This document shows, piece after piece, positions 16,647-24,409 of a DNA stretch of 64,000 bases. This DNA comes from Sphingomonas mali NBRC 15500 (GTDB taxonomy: Bacteria > Pseudomonadota > Alphaproteobacteria > Sphingomonadales > Sphingomonadaceae). The position numbers and the translations under genes were made by a program. The notes under the pieces were generated by a model, which saw nothing but the letters and a program-made list of their open reading frames with translations, made no database searches and was not told the DNA's origin. How positions within the stretch are numbered: position 1 is the stretch's first letter; each line of letters opens with the position of its first letter. The DNA lies in assembly GCF_001598415.1 (NCBI RefSeq), contig NZ_BCYX01000015.1, forward strand, positions 50,852 to 114,851, read 5' to 3'.

Positions 16647-16964
16647 TTACGCGTAGGCCGCGAGATGCCCGTTGGCGCGGTAGCCACCGGCAGCGTCACC
16701 GGCAAGAATTTGCAGGCGGCGACGGACATTTGCCGCCAGCAGGTTGCAATAGATCCGCGCGGTCTCGTTCAGGCGGTGCGCCTCCTCGGCGAGTTCGCGC
16801 ACGCCGGGTTCCAGCATGCCACCATCGATCGCCGCCAAGTCGTTGAGCGCGGCCAGCTTCGCACTGGTCGCCTTGTCGAGAGCGTCGACATCGTTGGTCT
16901 TCATCGCCGCAATCTCGGCGTGAAGTAGGTCGATTATCTTGATCAGGCCTTCACGCCGCGTCAT
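16647..16964 (-). CDS. flgN: FlgN-like flagellar export chaperone
   Basis: A 105-residue, mostly helical protein. FlgN is the cytoplasmic chaperone that delivers the hook-associated proteins FlgK and FlgL to the export gate. The assignment rests on size, the helical pattern (IIDLLHAEIAAMKTNDVDAL, and RLNETARIYCNLLAANVRRR) and position. It overlaps the end of flgM by 14 bases, which is the usual flgM-flgN order. Sequence conservation in this family is low, so context carries much of the weight. Confidence 0.8.
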   Translation of the reverse strand: MTRREGLIKIIDLLHAEIAAMKTNDVDALDKATSAKLAALNDLAAIDGGMLEPGVRELAEEAHRLNETARIYCNLLAANVRRRLQILAGDAAGGYRANGHLAAYA

Positions 16965-17247
16965 CGATCCATTCCCCCCTTAACGACAACATCCGGTCCG
17001 CGACCTTCTGCGGGTCGGGCTGGAAGCTGCCATCGGCGATCGCCTTGCGAAACCGGTCGACGCGTTCCGCATCCACCGGCGGCTTGGCGGCGAGTTCCTG
17101 CACCAGCTGACCGACTGGGTGCGACGCCTGCATCTGCTGCTCGGGCGTGGCGATGGCCGACGCGATCTTCGCGGCGGCCGCCGCTCCGAGCACCGGAGCG
17201 ATACGGGCATTGGGCGTTGAGCCCTTCGGTCCGATCGAGTCCACCAT
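16951..17247 (-). CDS. flgM: Anti-sigma-28 factor FlgM
   Basis: FlgM (98 residues) binds FliA until the hook is complete and is then exported. The family pattern is in the C-terminal half: VDAERVDRFRKAIADGSFQPDPQKVADRML, of which the ending SFQPDPQKVADRML is the diagnostic segment. The disordered N-terminus is typical. The ATG at 17247 is 62 bases after the flgA stop, so it may have its own promoter; none was identified with confidence. Confidence 0.9.
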   Translation of the reverse strand: MVDSIGPKGSTPNARIAPVLGAAAAAKIASAIATPEQQMQASHPVGQLVQELAAKPPVDAERVDRFRKAIADGSFQPDPQKVADRMLSLRGEWIDDAA

Positions 17248-17309
17248 TGTCCACCCTGAAGCGTGTCTGGATCATCGAACGTCCGCCTGCCCAAATTCTT
17301 TAGAAAAAA

Positions 17310-17837
17310 TTATTCCGCACCGGGAATCATGGCTTTGCCCGGCTCGACCGCGATCGCCTGGATCGGCGGCTTGCCGTCCTGAACGCGGATCAGCACGCGT
17401 GCGCCGGCCGCCGCGTCGGTCGTCGCGATGCCGTCGCGCGTCACCGAAAAGCCGCCATCGCCCGCGACCACCGTCACCGGATCGCCGCGCTTGATGACGA
17501 TCGCCGCCTTGGCCGCGGCGACGGGCGCCGCTGCCGGCGTCGCGGCAGGCGCAGGCCGTGCCGGCATCATCACGGGCACGAAGATGCGCCATTGCGGATC
17601 GGTGCAGGTCACCACGACGGAATCGTGGCTGTCGGTGCGCCAGTTGAGCGAGACCATCGGACAGGTCGTGAGCTTCAGCCGGGTATCGACCGCGGTGCGG
17701 GCGCCGCCGGACTCGCCGATCGCGTGGCCGGTAAAGCCCGCGACCGCTTTGTCGATCAGCGTGGTGCTCTGGAAATTCTGCGCCGCGGCGGGGCTCGCCA
17801 TGAGCAACAGCGCGATGAAGGATAAAGTTCGAGTCAT
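17310..17837 (-). CDS. flgA: Flagellar P-ring assembly chaperone FlgA
   Basis: FlgA (175 residues) is a periplasmic chaperone for the P-ring protein FlgI. A signal peptide (MTRTLSFIALLLMASPAAAQ) is followed by the N-terminal FlgA domain with a pair of cysteines (TTCPM and VTCTDP) and an SAF-like C-terminal domain (IKRGDPVTVVAGDGGF). The start overlaps the end of the small MotB-like gene (ATGA at 17834-17837), which is an unusual coupling. Confidence 0.92.
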   Translation of the reverse strand: MTRTLSFIALLLMASPAAAQNFQSTTLIDKAVAGFTGHAIGESGGARTAVDTRLKLTTCPMVSLNWRTDSHDSVVVTCTDPQWRIFVPVMMPARPAPAATPAAAPVAAAKAAIVIKRGDPVTVVAGDGGFSVTRDGIATTDAAAGARVLIRVQDGKPPIQAIAVEPGKAMIPGAE

Positions 17838-18364
17838 GGTTTTTTCCTGACGGGATCGCCGGTGAAGCTCATCGTCACCAGCGCGATGCGGCGGCCGGTT
17901 CCCGGCGTCGCGATCATGATGCGGTCGGCGGCGACGCCGTGCGCGATCAGCCAGCTGGCGGTCGCGCGGGCGCGGTCGCTCGCCAGGATCTGCGCGCTGC
18001 CGGTGGTCGGGTCGCTATCGGCCTGCGTCCCCTCGGCGCTGCCGGCGATGCGCAGGGTCACGCGCGGATCGCGCAGGCTTTCCATCGCGAACTCGAGCAG
18101 GCCGTCGGTGATGACGATCCTGGCCGAACCGGGAGCGAACCCTGCGGCGGCGGACGCGAGCGGGATCGGATCGGCGGGGGTGGATATCGCGGCGGTCGTC
18201 GCCGGCTTGCCGCCGAACCCCTCGCGCAACCCCTTGGCCAGCGCCTGTCGATCGGTCGCCTGGACCAGCACGAAGAAGCCGACCAGCAGCAAGGCGAGAT
18301 CGGCCAGCGTCCACAACCAGAGCGGCCGCGCTGGCGGCGGATCGAGCAGATCGGTCTCGCTCAT
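17834..18364 (-). CDS. Compact MotB-like stator protein
   Basis: A 176-residue MotB-type protein. One membrane segment, WLWTLADLALLLVGFFVLVQ, carries D22 at the position of the MotB proton-binding aspartate. A C-terminal OmpA-like peptidoglycan-binding domain is recognisable in LASDRARATASWLIAHGV and in the final GRRIALVTMSF. It is much shorter than the canonical MotB at 29358 (313 residues). It is coupled at both ends: its start overlaps the MotA-like gene and its end overlaps flgA. It may be a second stator, or a TolR/ExbD-like relative with a flagellar role. Confidence 0.8.
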   Translation of the reverse strand: MSETDLLDPPPARPLWLWTLADLALLLVGFFVLVQATDRQALAKGLREGFGGKPATTAAISTPADPIPLASAAAGFAPGSARIVITDGLLEFAMESLRDPRVTLRIAGSAEGTQADSDPTTGSAQILASDRARATASWLIAHGVAADRIMIATPGTGRRIALVTMSFTGDPVRKKP

Positions 18365-19032
18365 ACCGCTGCCGGCGTGAAGCTGGTGGGGGCCTTGATC
18401 CGCCCCTTTTCGGCGAGCGCGGCGAGCGGCGCGACGAGCCGCGTGCGCTCTTCGGCTTCGGCGCGCGCACGGCGGCGCAGGCGCACCGCGATCGGCATCG
18501 CGATCAGATTGGCGATCAGCGCACCATAGAGCGTCGCGAGCAGGGCAACCGCCATCCCCGCGCCGATCGCGGCGGGGTCGGTCATCGCCCAGAACATCTT
18601 CACCAGTCCGACCAGCGTGCCGACCATGCCCATGGCCGGCGCGACCTCGGCAGCGCCGGCCCACATGTCGGCGGCGGCGGCGTGGCGCAGGATGCGCGCG
18701 CGGCGGCGCTCGTCGAGCTGGCGCGTGATTTCGTCGGGCGTCGCGCCGTCGACGATTCCAACAACCGCCGCGGCGACATCGCGGTCGGCAATCACCGAAC
18801 GGTCGAGCGCGTGCATGCCATGGCGGCGCGCGATCCGCCCGAGCGCGGCGATCTGGTCGACCAACGGCGTCGCGTCGAACGGCTTTCGCGCCAGCGCACG
18901 GAGCGCGGCGACACCTCGCCCGACATCGCCGAGCGAGGTCCGCAACAGGGTCGCGAGCACGGTGCCGCCGGCCACGATGCCGATCGCGGCTGGATCGAGG
19001 AAAGCGCCGAGCGTGATGGGGTCCGTCGTCAT
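18361..19032 (-). CDS. MotA/TolQ/ExbB-family stator protein
   Basis: A 223-residue proton-channel protein. It has an N-terminal membrane segment (AAIGIVAGGTVLATLL) and the conserved pair of segments around EVAPAMGMVGTLVGLVKMF and AVALLATLYGALIANLIAM. The proline and threonine of the channel are present (PAMGMVGT). It is shorter and different from the canonical MotA at 28310. It overlaps its MotB-like partner by four bases. The sigma-54 site at 19046-19061 would start transcription about three bases before the ATG, so translation would be nearly leaderless. Confidence 0.85.
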   Translation of the reverse strand: MTTDPITLGAFLDPAAIGIVAGGTVLATLLRTSLGDVGRGVAALRALARKPFDATPLVDQIAALGRIARRHGMHALDRSVIADRDVAAAVVGIVDGATPDEITRQLDERRRARILRHAAAADMWAGAAEVAPAMGMVGTLVGLVKMFWAMTDPAAIGAGMAVALLATLYGALIANLIAMPIAVRLRRRARAEAEERTRLVAPLAALAEKGRIKAPTSFTPAAV

Positions 19033-19045
19033 ATGCGCGATCTAC

Positions 19046-19061
19046 TGCAAGCATGGTGCCA
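19046..19061 (-). promoter_or_regulatory. Sigma-54 promoter for the second stator-flgA operon
   Basis: On the minus strand TGGCACCATGCTTGCA matches the sigma-54 consensus with GG-N10-GC spacing. The start point would be near 19035, just before the MotA-like ATG at 19032. Confidence 0.75.
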
Positions 19062-19079
19062 GTTCGGTCGTGATACCGA

Positions 19080-19182
19080 CAGACCCTCTCCCTTCCCACT
19101 CGGCTGTGCCGAGCGGGCCCCTTCCCTCTCCCGCCTGCGGGAGAGGGAGGGAGGCGCGGAGCGCCGGAAGGGTGAGGGTCTG
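19080..19182. repeat. 103-bp inverted-end repeat, copy 1
   Basis: The element is bounded by CAGACCCTC (19080-19088) and the exact inverse GAGGGTCTG (19174-19182). Inside are hairpins of the CCTCTCCCGC/GCGGGAGAGG and CGCGGAGCGCCGG types. A second copy of the same length is at 33947-34049. It lies in the divergent control region of the flagellar arms. Confidence 0.85.
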
Positions 19183-19188
19183 TCACCA

Positions 19189-19269
19189 CCGGCAAACCGG
19201 CAAATCAGCTTGCCGCCACCGGCAAAGCTTTGCCGCTCCCGTCGGCTTAGCGGAGCGAAAACCGGCAAA
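19189..19269. promoter_or_regulatory. CGGCAA motif array, likely enhancer of the flagellar promoters
   Basis: Six copies of CGGCAA(A) lie in 81 bases: forward at 19189, 19197, 19219 and 19262, reverse at 19210 and 19229. The copies at 19220-19235 form the perfect palindrome CGGCAAAGCTTTGCCG. The array is 20-100 bases upstream of the flgB sigma-54 promoter and about 130-220 bases from the divergent one. This fits binding sites for a flagellar sigma-54 activator such as FlbD or FleQ; which one is inferred, not shown. Confidence 0.65.
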
Positions 19270-19288
19270 TCCGCCTTTGTCGGGCAAT

Positions 19289-19304
19289 TGGCACGCCCCT
19301 TGCT
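19289..19304 (+). promoter_or_regulatory. Sigma-54 promoter of the flgB operon
   Basis: TGGCACGCCCCTTGCT matches the sigma-54 consensus, with GG at 19290-19291 and GC at 19302-19303. The start point near 19315 gives a 26-base leader holding the GAGGTGA ribosome binding site of flgB. Confidence 0.85.
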
Positions 19305-19340
19305 CATCTCTCGCGCAGGATTTCACGCGAGGTGACGGCA

Positions 19341-19694
19341 ATGGCCGACAACACTCTGTTCGGGATACATGGGGCGGCGCTCGAAGTGCGCGGTCAGCGC
19401 ATGGGCGTGCTTGCCTCCAACATCGCGAACGCCTCGACCCCCGGGTTCAAGGCGCGCGACATCGACTTTCAGCAGGCGCTGTCATCGGCCACCGGCTCAG
19501 GCGGACTGACCGACACCGGCCTCGCGAGCGCGACCAAATATCGCGTGCCGCTGCAGCCCAGCCTCGATGGCAACACCGTCGACCTGTCGACCGAGCAGAC
19601 CGCCTTTGCCGAAAACGCCGTCCAGTATCAGACGACGCTCTCCTTCCTGAACGGGCGGATCGGCCAGATCACCCGCGCGCTGAGGGGCGAATAA
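19341..19694 (+). CDS. flgB: Flagellar proximal rod protein FlgB
   Basis: FlgB (117 residues) is the innermost rod protein of the flagellar basal body. It shows the rod/hook signature MGVLASNIANASTPGFKARDIDF, whose core NIANASTPGFKA is near residue 30. The C-terminal helix is AENAVQYQTTLSFLNGRI. The ATG at 19341 is preceded by GAGGTGA, so the upstream in-frame GTG at 19332 is not used. First gene of the flgB-flgL operon, directly behind a sigma-54 promoter. Confidence 0.95.
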   Translation: MADNTLFGIHGAALEVRGQRMGVLASNIANASTPGFKARDIDFQQALSSATGSGGLTDTGLASATKYRVPLQPSLDGNTVDLSTEQTAFAENAVQYQTTLSFLNGRIGQITRALRGE

Positions 19695-19696
19695 TC

Positions 19697-20107
19697 ATGA
19701 GCAACGGACCGATGACGATCTTTCAGGTGTCGGGCCGCGCGATGAGCGCGCAGCTCGTGCGCCTGAATACGACAGCCTCCAACCTGGCCAATGCCGGGTC
19801 GGTCGCGAGCTCGGCCGACACCGCCTATCGCACGATCAAGCCAGTGTTCCGCACCAGCTTCGACAAGGCCAGCGGCATGTCGACGGTCGACGTCGAAAGC
19901 GTCGTCACCGCCGGCGAGAACCCGACGAAACGCTACGACCCCGCCAACCCGATGGCCGACAAGGACGGCAATGTCTGGGAATCGGCGGTCGATGAGACCC
20001 GCGAGCTGGTGGACATGATGGAGACCAGCCGCAGCTACCAGAACAATGTCGAAGTCATGCAGACCGCCAAGTCGCTGATCCTCGATACCCTCAAGCTTGG
20101 GAAATAA
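19697..20107 (+). CDS. flgC: Flagellar proximal rod protein FlgC
   Basis: FlgC (136 residues) is a rod subunit. The N-terminal motif LNTTASNLANAGSVASS and the C-terminal ETSRSYQNNVEVMQTAKSL follow the rod/hook family pattern. NPMADKDGNVW and the preceding YDPANP are typical of FlgC. It starts two bases after flgB and ends three bases before flgD, so the three are cotranscribed. Confidence 0.95.
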   Translation: MSNGPMTIFQVSGRAMSAQLVRLNTTASNLANAGSVASSADTAYRTIKPVFRTSFDKASGMSTVDVESVVTAGENPTKRYDPANPMADKDGNVWESAVDETRELVDMMETSRSYQNNVEVMQTAKSLILDTLKLGK

Positions 20108-20110
20108 GAG

Positions 20111-20797
20111 ATGACCTCGACCTTCGATACCACGCTCGCCAATATCGGCATTGGTCGCACCGGCGCATCGACGCCGGCAGTCGCGCCGGCCGGATCCGGA
20201 CAGACGCTCGGCCAGGCCGATTTCCTGAAGCTGATGACCGCGCAGATGCAGAACCAGGACCCGTTCAACCCGGTCGACAATACCCAGATGGTAGCGCAGA
20301 TGGCGCAATTCTCGTCGCTCTCGGGCATTTCCGAGATGAACTCGACGCTGAAGTCGATCGCCGACAAACTGACCGGCACCTCGGCCAACGACGCGCTTGC
20401 CTATGTCGGCAAGACCGTGCTGACCCAGGGTGATACCGCGTTCGGCCGCACCACCGGCGGGATCGCCGGCGCGGTCGATGTCGACAGTGCGGCGAGCGAC
20501 CTTAAGGTCACGATCCAGGATCAGTCCGGCAACGTCCTCAAGACGCTCGACCTCGGCGCCCAGACCAAGGGCACGGTCAATTTCGACTGGGACGGCAAGA
20601 CCGACGCCGGCGCCGATGCCGGCACGGGCCCGTTCAAGGTCGTCAGCACTGCCAATGCCAATGGCGCCACCGTCGCCACCCACACCCTGGTCTGGGCGCC
20701 GGTTACCTCGGTCTCGATGCCCAGCTCGGGCAGCCCCGTCCTCAACGTCGCCGGGATCGGCAACGTCGACCTCTCCGCCGTTCGCCAGATCGGCTGA
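20111..20797 (+). CDS. flgD: Flagellar hook cap protein FlgD
   Basis: FlgD (228 residues) caps the growing hook and guides FlgE assembly. The N-terminal signature QADFLKLMTAQMQNQDPFNP and NTQMVAQMAQFSSL is intact. The C-terminal half holds the FlgD Ig-like region (VTIQDQSGNVLKTLDLG). The length is normal. It lies within the flg operon. Confidence 0.95.
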   Translation: MTSTFDTTLANIGIGRTGASTPAVAPAGSGQTLGQADFLKLMTAQMQNQDPFNPVDNTQMVAQMAQFSSLSGISEMNSTLKSIADKLTGTSANDALAYVGKTVLTQGDTAFGRTTGGIAGAVDVDSAASDLKVTIQDQSGNVLKTLDLGAQTKGTVNFDWDGKTDAGADAGTGPFKVVSTANANGATVATHTLVWAPVTSVSMPSSGSPVLNVAGIGNVDLSAVRQIG

Positions 20798-20826
20798 TCC
20801 AACCCATTCCCCAAGGAGCCTGAATC

Positions 20827-22083
20827 ATGTCCTTCTACACGTCGCTTTCCGGCCTCACCGCCGCGCAGACCCAGATGTCGACGATTTCGCACAACCTCGC
20901 CAACGTCGACACCAACGGCTTCAAGAAGAGCGTTACAGAATTCGCCGACGTCATCGCCTCGAGCGTGAACCTGTCGCCGACGATGATGGTCGGCGCGGGC
21001 ACGATGGTGAAGGGCAACGTCCAGCAGTTCAGCCAGGGCAATTTCATCCAGTCGTCCTCGGCGCTCGATCTCGCCATTTCGGGCGACGGCTTCTTCGCGA
21101 TCAAGCCGCAGCTCAACGGCTCGAACGTCAACTACACGCGCAACGGCGGGTTCAAGGTCGACCCCGACCATTATGTCACCGACGCGCAGGGCAATTATCT
21201 CCAGGTCTATCCGGTCGACGGATCGGGCGCGGTCGTCGCGTCGGGGCTCAACCAGTCGATCAGCCTGCAGCTTCCGGCCACCAGTGGCACGCCCAGCCCG
21301 ACCCAGAATGTCGGCATGACGGTCAATATGTCGTCGAGCGCAGCGGTGCCGACCACCGCGACCTTCGATCGCTTCGATCCGTCGAGCTACAATCAGTCGG
21401 CCCAGACCACGGTCTATGACTCGTCGGGCAATCCGCAGACCATGACCACCTATTTCAAGCGCGAGACCACCGGCACGCCGTCGACCTGGTCGGCCTATAG
21501 CTTCATCGGCGACAAGCAACTGACCTCGGGCGGGTCGGACCACATCACCATGTCGTTCGATGCGACCGGTGCGATGACCGCGCCGACGGGTGCGACGACG
21601 TTCGATCCGGTCACCCCGGCGGGCGCCACCGCGGCGCAGACGATCAACTTCACCCTGGGTGCGGCGAGCGCGCAGACCCCGACGGCGTTCAACGTCACGT
21701 CGCGCAGCGCCGATGGCGCCGCGATCGGCCAGCTCCAGGGTGTGACGGTCGACGGCGACGGGACGGTCAAGGCCAGCTTCTCGAACGGCGACGTCAAGTC
21801 GCTGGGCAAGGTCGTGCTGGCCAACTTCACCAATCCTGCGGGCCTCCGTCAGCTGGGCGATTCGACCTGGGCGGCAACCGGCGTGTCCGGCGCGCCGGTC
21901 GTCGGCTCCCCGGGCAGCGACGGCTTCGGCAACCTGATGTCGTCGACGATCGAACGGTCGAACGTCGACATCACCGAGGAACTGGTCAGCCTGATCGCGG
22001 CGCAGCGCAATTTCCAGGCGAATGCCAAGGCGCTCGATACGGCCAGCCAGATTTCCCAGACGATCTTCAACATCCGTAGCTGA
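20827..22083 (+). CDS. flgE: Flagellar hook protein FlgE
   Basis: FlgE (418 residues) is the hook subunit. It shows the N-terminal SLSGLTAAQTQMSTISHNLA and NVDTNGFKKS, the flagellar basal-body domain DLAISGDGFFAI, and the C-terminal SNVDITEELVSLIAAQRNFQ. The central variable domain is Ser/Thr/Ala-rich. CCAAGGAGCC provides a strong RBS. The length is typical of alphaproteobacteria. Confidence 0.95.
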   Translation: MSFYTSLSGLTAAQTQMSTISHNLANVDTNGFKKSVTEFADVIASSVNLSPTMMVGAGTMVKGNVQQFSQGNFIQSSSALDLAISGDGFFAIKPQLNGSNVNYTRNGGFKVDPDHYVTDAQGNYLQVYPVDGSGAVVASGLNQSISLQLPATSGTPSPTQNVGMTVNMSSSAAVPTTATFDRFDPSSYNQSAQTTVYDSSGNPQTMTTYFKRETTGTPSTWSAYSFIGDKQLTSGGSDHITMSFDATGAMTAPTGATTFDPVTPAGATAAQTINFTLGAASAQTPTAFNVTSRSADGAAIGQLQGVTVDGDGTVKASFSNGDVKSLGKVVLANFTNPAGLRQLGDSTWAATGVSGAPVVGSPGSDGFGNLMSSTIERSNVDITEELVSLIAAQRNFQANAKALDTASQISQTIFNIRS

Positions 22084-22111
22084 TGATCAAAAGGGCATTG
22101 GGGGCTAAAGC

Positions 22112-22855
22112 ATGGATAAGCTGATCTATACCGCGGCGTCGGGGCTGAAGAGCCACATGGCGGCGCAGGCGGCGATCGCCAACAACATGGCGAACGCGTC
22201 GACGATCGGCTTCCGCGCCGAAAAGGTCAATTTCAACAGCCTGTTGCTCAAGGGAGCGGGCTTCGACAGCCGGCAGCCGGCATCGGAGAACGTGACCGAT
22301 TTCGACCGCAGCGCGGGCGCCGTCACCACCACCGGACGCAACCTCGATGTTGCCATTCCGGGTGACCAATGGATGGCGGTTCAGGCGAATGATGGTAGTG
22401 AGGGCTATACGCGCCGCGGAGATCTAAACATCTCTGCGACAGGCGTTTTGGAAACCGGCGACGGTTTCCCGGTGATGGGGTCGGGGGGCCCCATCACCGT
22501 GCCGCCCGCGACGTCGGTGTCGATCGCGCAGGACGGAACGATCTCGATCATCCCGGTCGGCGGTGACGCCAAGAACCCGCAGGTCATCGACCGCATCAAA
22601 TTCGCCAGCGCGCAGGGGTCGCAGACGGTCAAGGGTCTCGACAATCTGATCCACGTGCAGGGCGGCGGCATTCTGCCGACCGACGAGAATGCCAAGTGCA
22701 TCTCGGGCGCGCTCGAACAATCGAACGTCAACATGACGCAGTCGCTGGTCGACATGATCGAGAACCAGCGCAGCTACGAAGTACAGGCCAATTTGATGAA
22801 ATCGGCCAAGGACATGGACGAAAGCGCCGCATCCGTGATGCGGATGCCGAGCTAA
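22112..22855 (+). CDS. flgF: Flagellar distal rod protein FlgF
   Basis: FlgF (247 residues) is a rod subunit. MDKLIYTAASGLKSHMAAQ, the motif NNMANASTIGFRAE and the C-terminal SLVDMIENQRSYEVQ identify it. It is distinguished from FlgG by its order in the operon and by the divergent core. It has a Shine-Dalgarno-like GGGGG upstream and is separated by 28 bases from flgE. Confidence 0.93.
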   Translation: MDKLIYTAASGLKSHMAAQAAIANNMANASTIGFRAEKVNFNSLLLKGAGFDSRQPASENVTDFDRSAGAVTTTGRNLDVAIPGDQWMAVQANDGSEGYTRRGDLNISATGVLETGDGFPVMGSGGPITVPPATSVSIAQDGTISIIPVGGDAKNPQVIDRIKFASAQGSQTVKGLDNLIHVQGGGILPTDENAKCISGALEQSNVNMTQSLVDMIENQRSYEVQANLMKSAKDMDESAASVMRMPS

Positions 22856-22868
22856 GGAGTAGAATGAG

Positions 22869-23657
22869 ATGAGCAGCGCAGCGATGCACATCGCCCGCAC
22901 CGGCCTGGACGCCCAGGACATGCGGATGCGGGTGATCTCGAACAACCTGGCCAACGTCAATACGACGGGGTTCAAGAAGGACCGCGCGTCGTTCGCGACC
23001 TTGTCCTACCAGACGGTGACCGCCGCCGGCGCGCAATCGTCGAGCGACAGCAAATACGCCACCGGGCTCAACCTCGGTACCGGCGTGCGCATCCAGGGCA
23101 CGTCGCGGATGGAAACCCAGGGAACGATGCAACAGACCGGCAACGCGCTCGATCTGGCGCTCGACGGCGACGGCTATTTCCAGGTGCAGCTGCCCGGTGG
23201 CCAGCTCGGCTATACCCGCGCGGGCAATTTCTCGCGCTCGCCCGAAGGCCTTTTGGTCACCAACGAAGGCTATCAGGTGATGCCCGGCATCACCGTGCCC
23301 GAGGGTGCGACCCAGATCACCGTCGGCACCGACGGCACCGTCTCGGCGACGGTCGCCGGCCAGACCGAGCCGGCCCAGCTCGGCCAGCTTCAGGTCGCGA
23401 ACTTCCCCAATCCGGCGGGGCTGCAGTCGAAGGGCGACAATTACATGCTCGAAACCGCATCGTCGGGCGCCGCCAATCTCGGCGTGCCGGGCGAGGACGG
23501 CCGCGGCATGGTCCGTCAGGGCATGCTCGAGGCGTCGAACGTCAACGTCGTCGAGGAGCTGGTCGACATGATCGAATGCCAGCGCGCGTACGAGGTCAAT
23601 TCCAAGATGATCTCGGCGACCGACGACATGCTCAAATACGTCAATCAGAACATCTGA
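22869..23657 (+). CDS. flgG: Flagellar distal rod protein FlgG
   Basis: FlgG (262 residues) is the main distal rod subunit. It carries ARTGLDAQDMRMRVISNNLA, NVNTTGFKKDRASF, DLALDGDGYFQVQLP, and the C-terminal NVNVVEELVDMIECQRAYE. The length is the family standard. Its stop codon shares one base with the flgH start (TGATG at 23655-23659). Confidence 0.96.
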   Translation: MSSAAMHIARTGLDAQDMRMRVISNNLANVNTTGFKKDRASFATLSYQTVTAAGAQSSSDSKYATGLNLGTGVRIQGTSRMETQGTMQQTGNALDLALDGDGYFQVQLPGGQLGYTRAGNFSRSPEGLLVTNEGYQVMPGITVPEGATQITVGTDGTVSATVAGQTEPAQLGQLQVANFPNPAGLQSKGDNYMLETASSGAANLGVPGEDGRGMVRQGMLEASNVNVVEELVDMIECQRAYEVNSKMISATDDMLKYVNQNI

Positions 23658-24343
23658 TGCGCATCGTCACCACCACCGCCCTCGGCATCGCCGCGATCGG
23701 GTTCGCTCTGTCGGCCGGCGCGCCGGCCGAGGCTCGCCTGTTCGGCAAGAAGAAGCCGGCCGAGGATTATTCGGCCGCCCCGCCGGTGGCGCCGGCGCCG
23801 GCGCCCGCCAATGGTTCGATCTTCCAGCCGCAGAACGGCTATGCCGCGCTGTACGAAGGCTCGGTGGCGAGGAAGGTCGGCGATCCGCTGACCATCGTCC
23901 TGGTCGAGAACACCCAGGCGTCGAAGTCGTCGTCGTCGAAGCTCGATTCGGGCGGCGGGTTCAGCCTGACTCCGCCGAGCACCGGCGCGCTGTCGCTGTT
24001 CAAGCCCAGCGACGCATCGGTCAGTGGCGCGCGCAATTTCAACGGCAAGGGTACGGCCGACCAGTCGAACTCGCTCTCGGGTGAAGTCTCGGTCACCGTC
24101 GTCGCGGTCTATCCCAACAACACCATGCTGGTGCAGGGGCAGAAGCGCGTCACGCTCAACCGCGGCGACGAGTTCGTCCAGATCAAGGGCATCGTCCGCA
24201 CCGCCGATATCAGCGCCGACAACCGCGTGCTGTCGACCCGCGTTGCCGATGCCCGCATCGCCTATACCGGTAAGGGCGACGTCGCCCGTGCCGGCCGCCA
24301 GGGCTGGCTTGGCCGCTTCTTCTCGGTGATCTCGCCTTTCTGA
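23657..24343 (+). CDS. flgH: Flagellar L-ring protein FlgH without a lipobox cysteine
   Basis: FlgH (228 residues) forms the L-ring in the outer membrane. The family core is intact: VGDPLTIVLVENTQASKSS, GEVSVTVVAVYPNNTMLVQG and IKGIVRTADISADNRVLSTRVADA. FlgH is normally a lipoprotein with a cysteine after its signal peptide. Here the N-terminus (MRIVTTTALGIAAIGFALSA, then GAPAEARLFG) is a signal peptide, but the whole protein contains no cysteine. It should therefore be cleaved by signal peptidase I rather than lipidated. The ATG at 23657 fits the signal peptide; longer frames run inside flgG. Confidence 0.93.
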   Translation: MRIVTTTALGIAAIGFALSAGAPAEARLFGKKKPAEDYSAAPPVAPAPAPANGSIFQPQNGYAALYEGSVARKVGDPLTIVLVENTQASKSSSSKLDSGGGFSLTPPSTGALSLFKPSDASVSGARNFNGKGTADQSNSLSGEVSVTVVAVYPNNTMLVQGQKRVTLNRGDEFVQIKGIVRTADISADNRVLSTRVADARIAYTGKGDVARAGRQGWLGRFFSVISPF

Positions 24344-24366
24344 TGGTTAGCACGGTCTTAACCATC
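24342..24366. promoter_or_regulatory. Inverted repeat with CtrA-like spacing before flgI
   Basis: GATGGTTA (24342-24349) and TAACCATC (24359-24366) are inverted arms. The same bases read TTAG-N7-TTAACC, one base off the alphaproteobacterial CtrA consensus TTAA-N7-TTAA. It overlaps the flgH stop codon and lies 44 bases before flgI. It could be a CtrA-type site or an RNA hairpin. Confidence 0.45.
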
Positions 24367-24409
24367 TCCGTGCGACAGCCCGTCTAATCTAAGATTGGAT
24401 AAACGTCAC

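Noticed and set aside
17248..17309. Possible sigma-28 promoter (TAAA and a distant CGAT) before flgM
   Set aside because: The -10 part does not fit GCCGATAA well, so the match is too weak.
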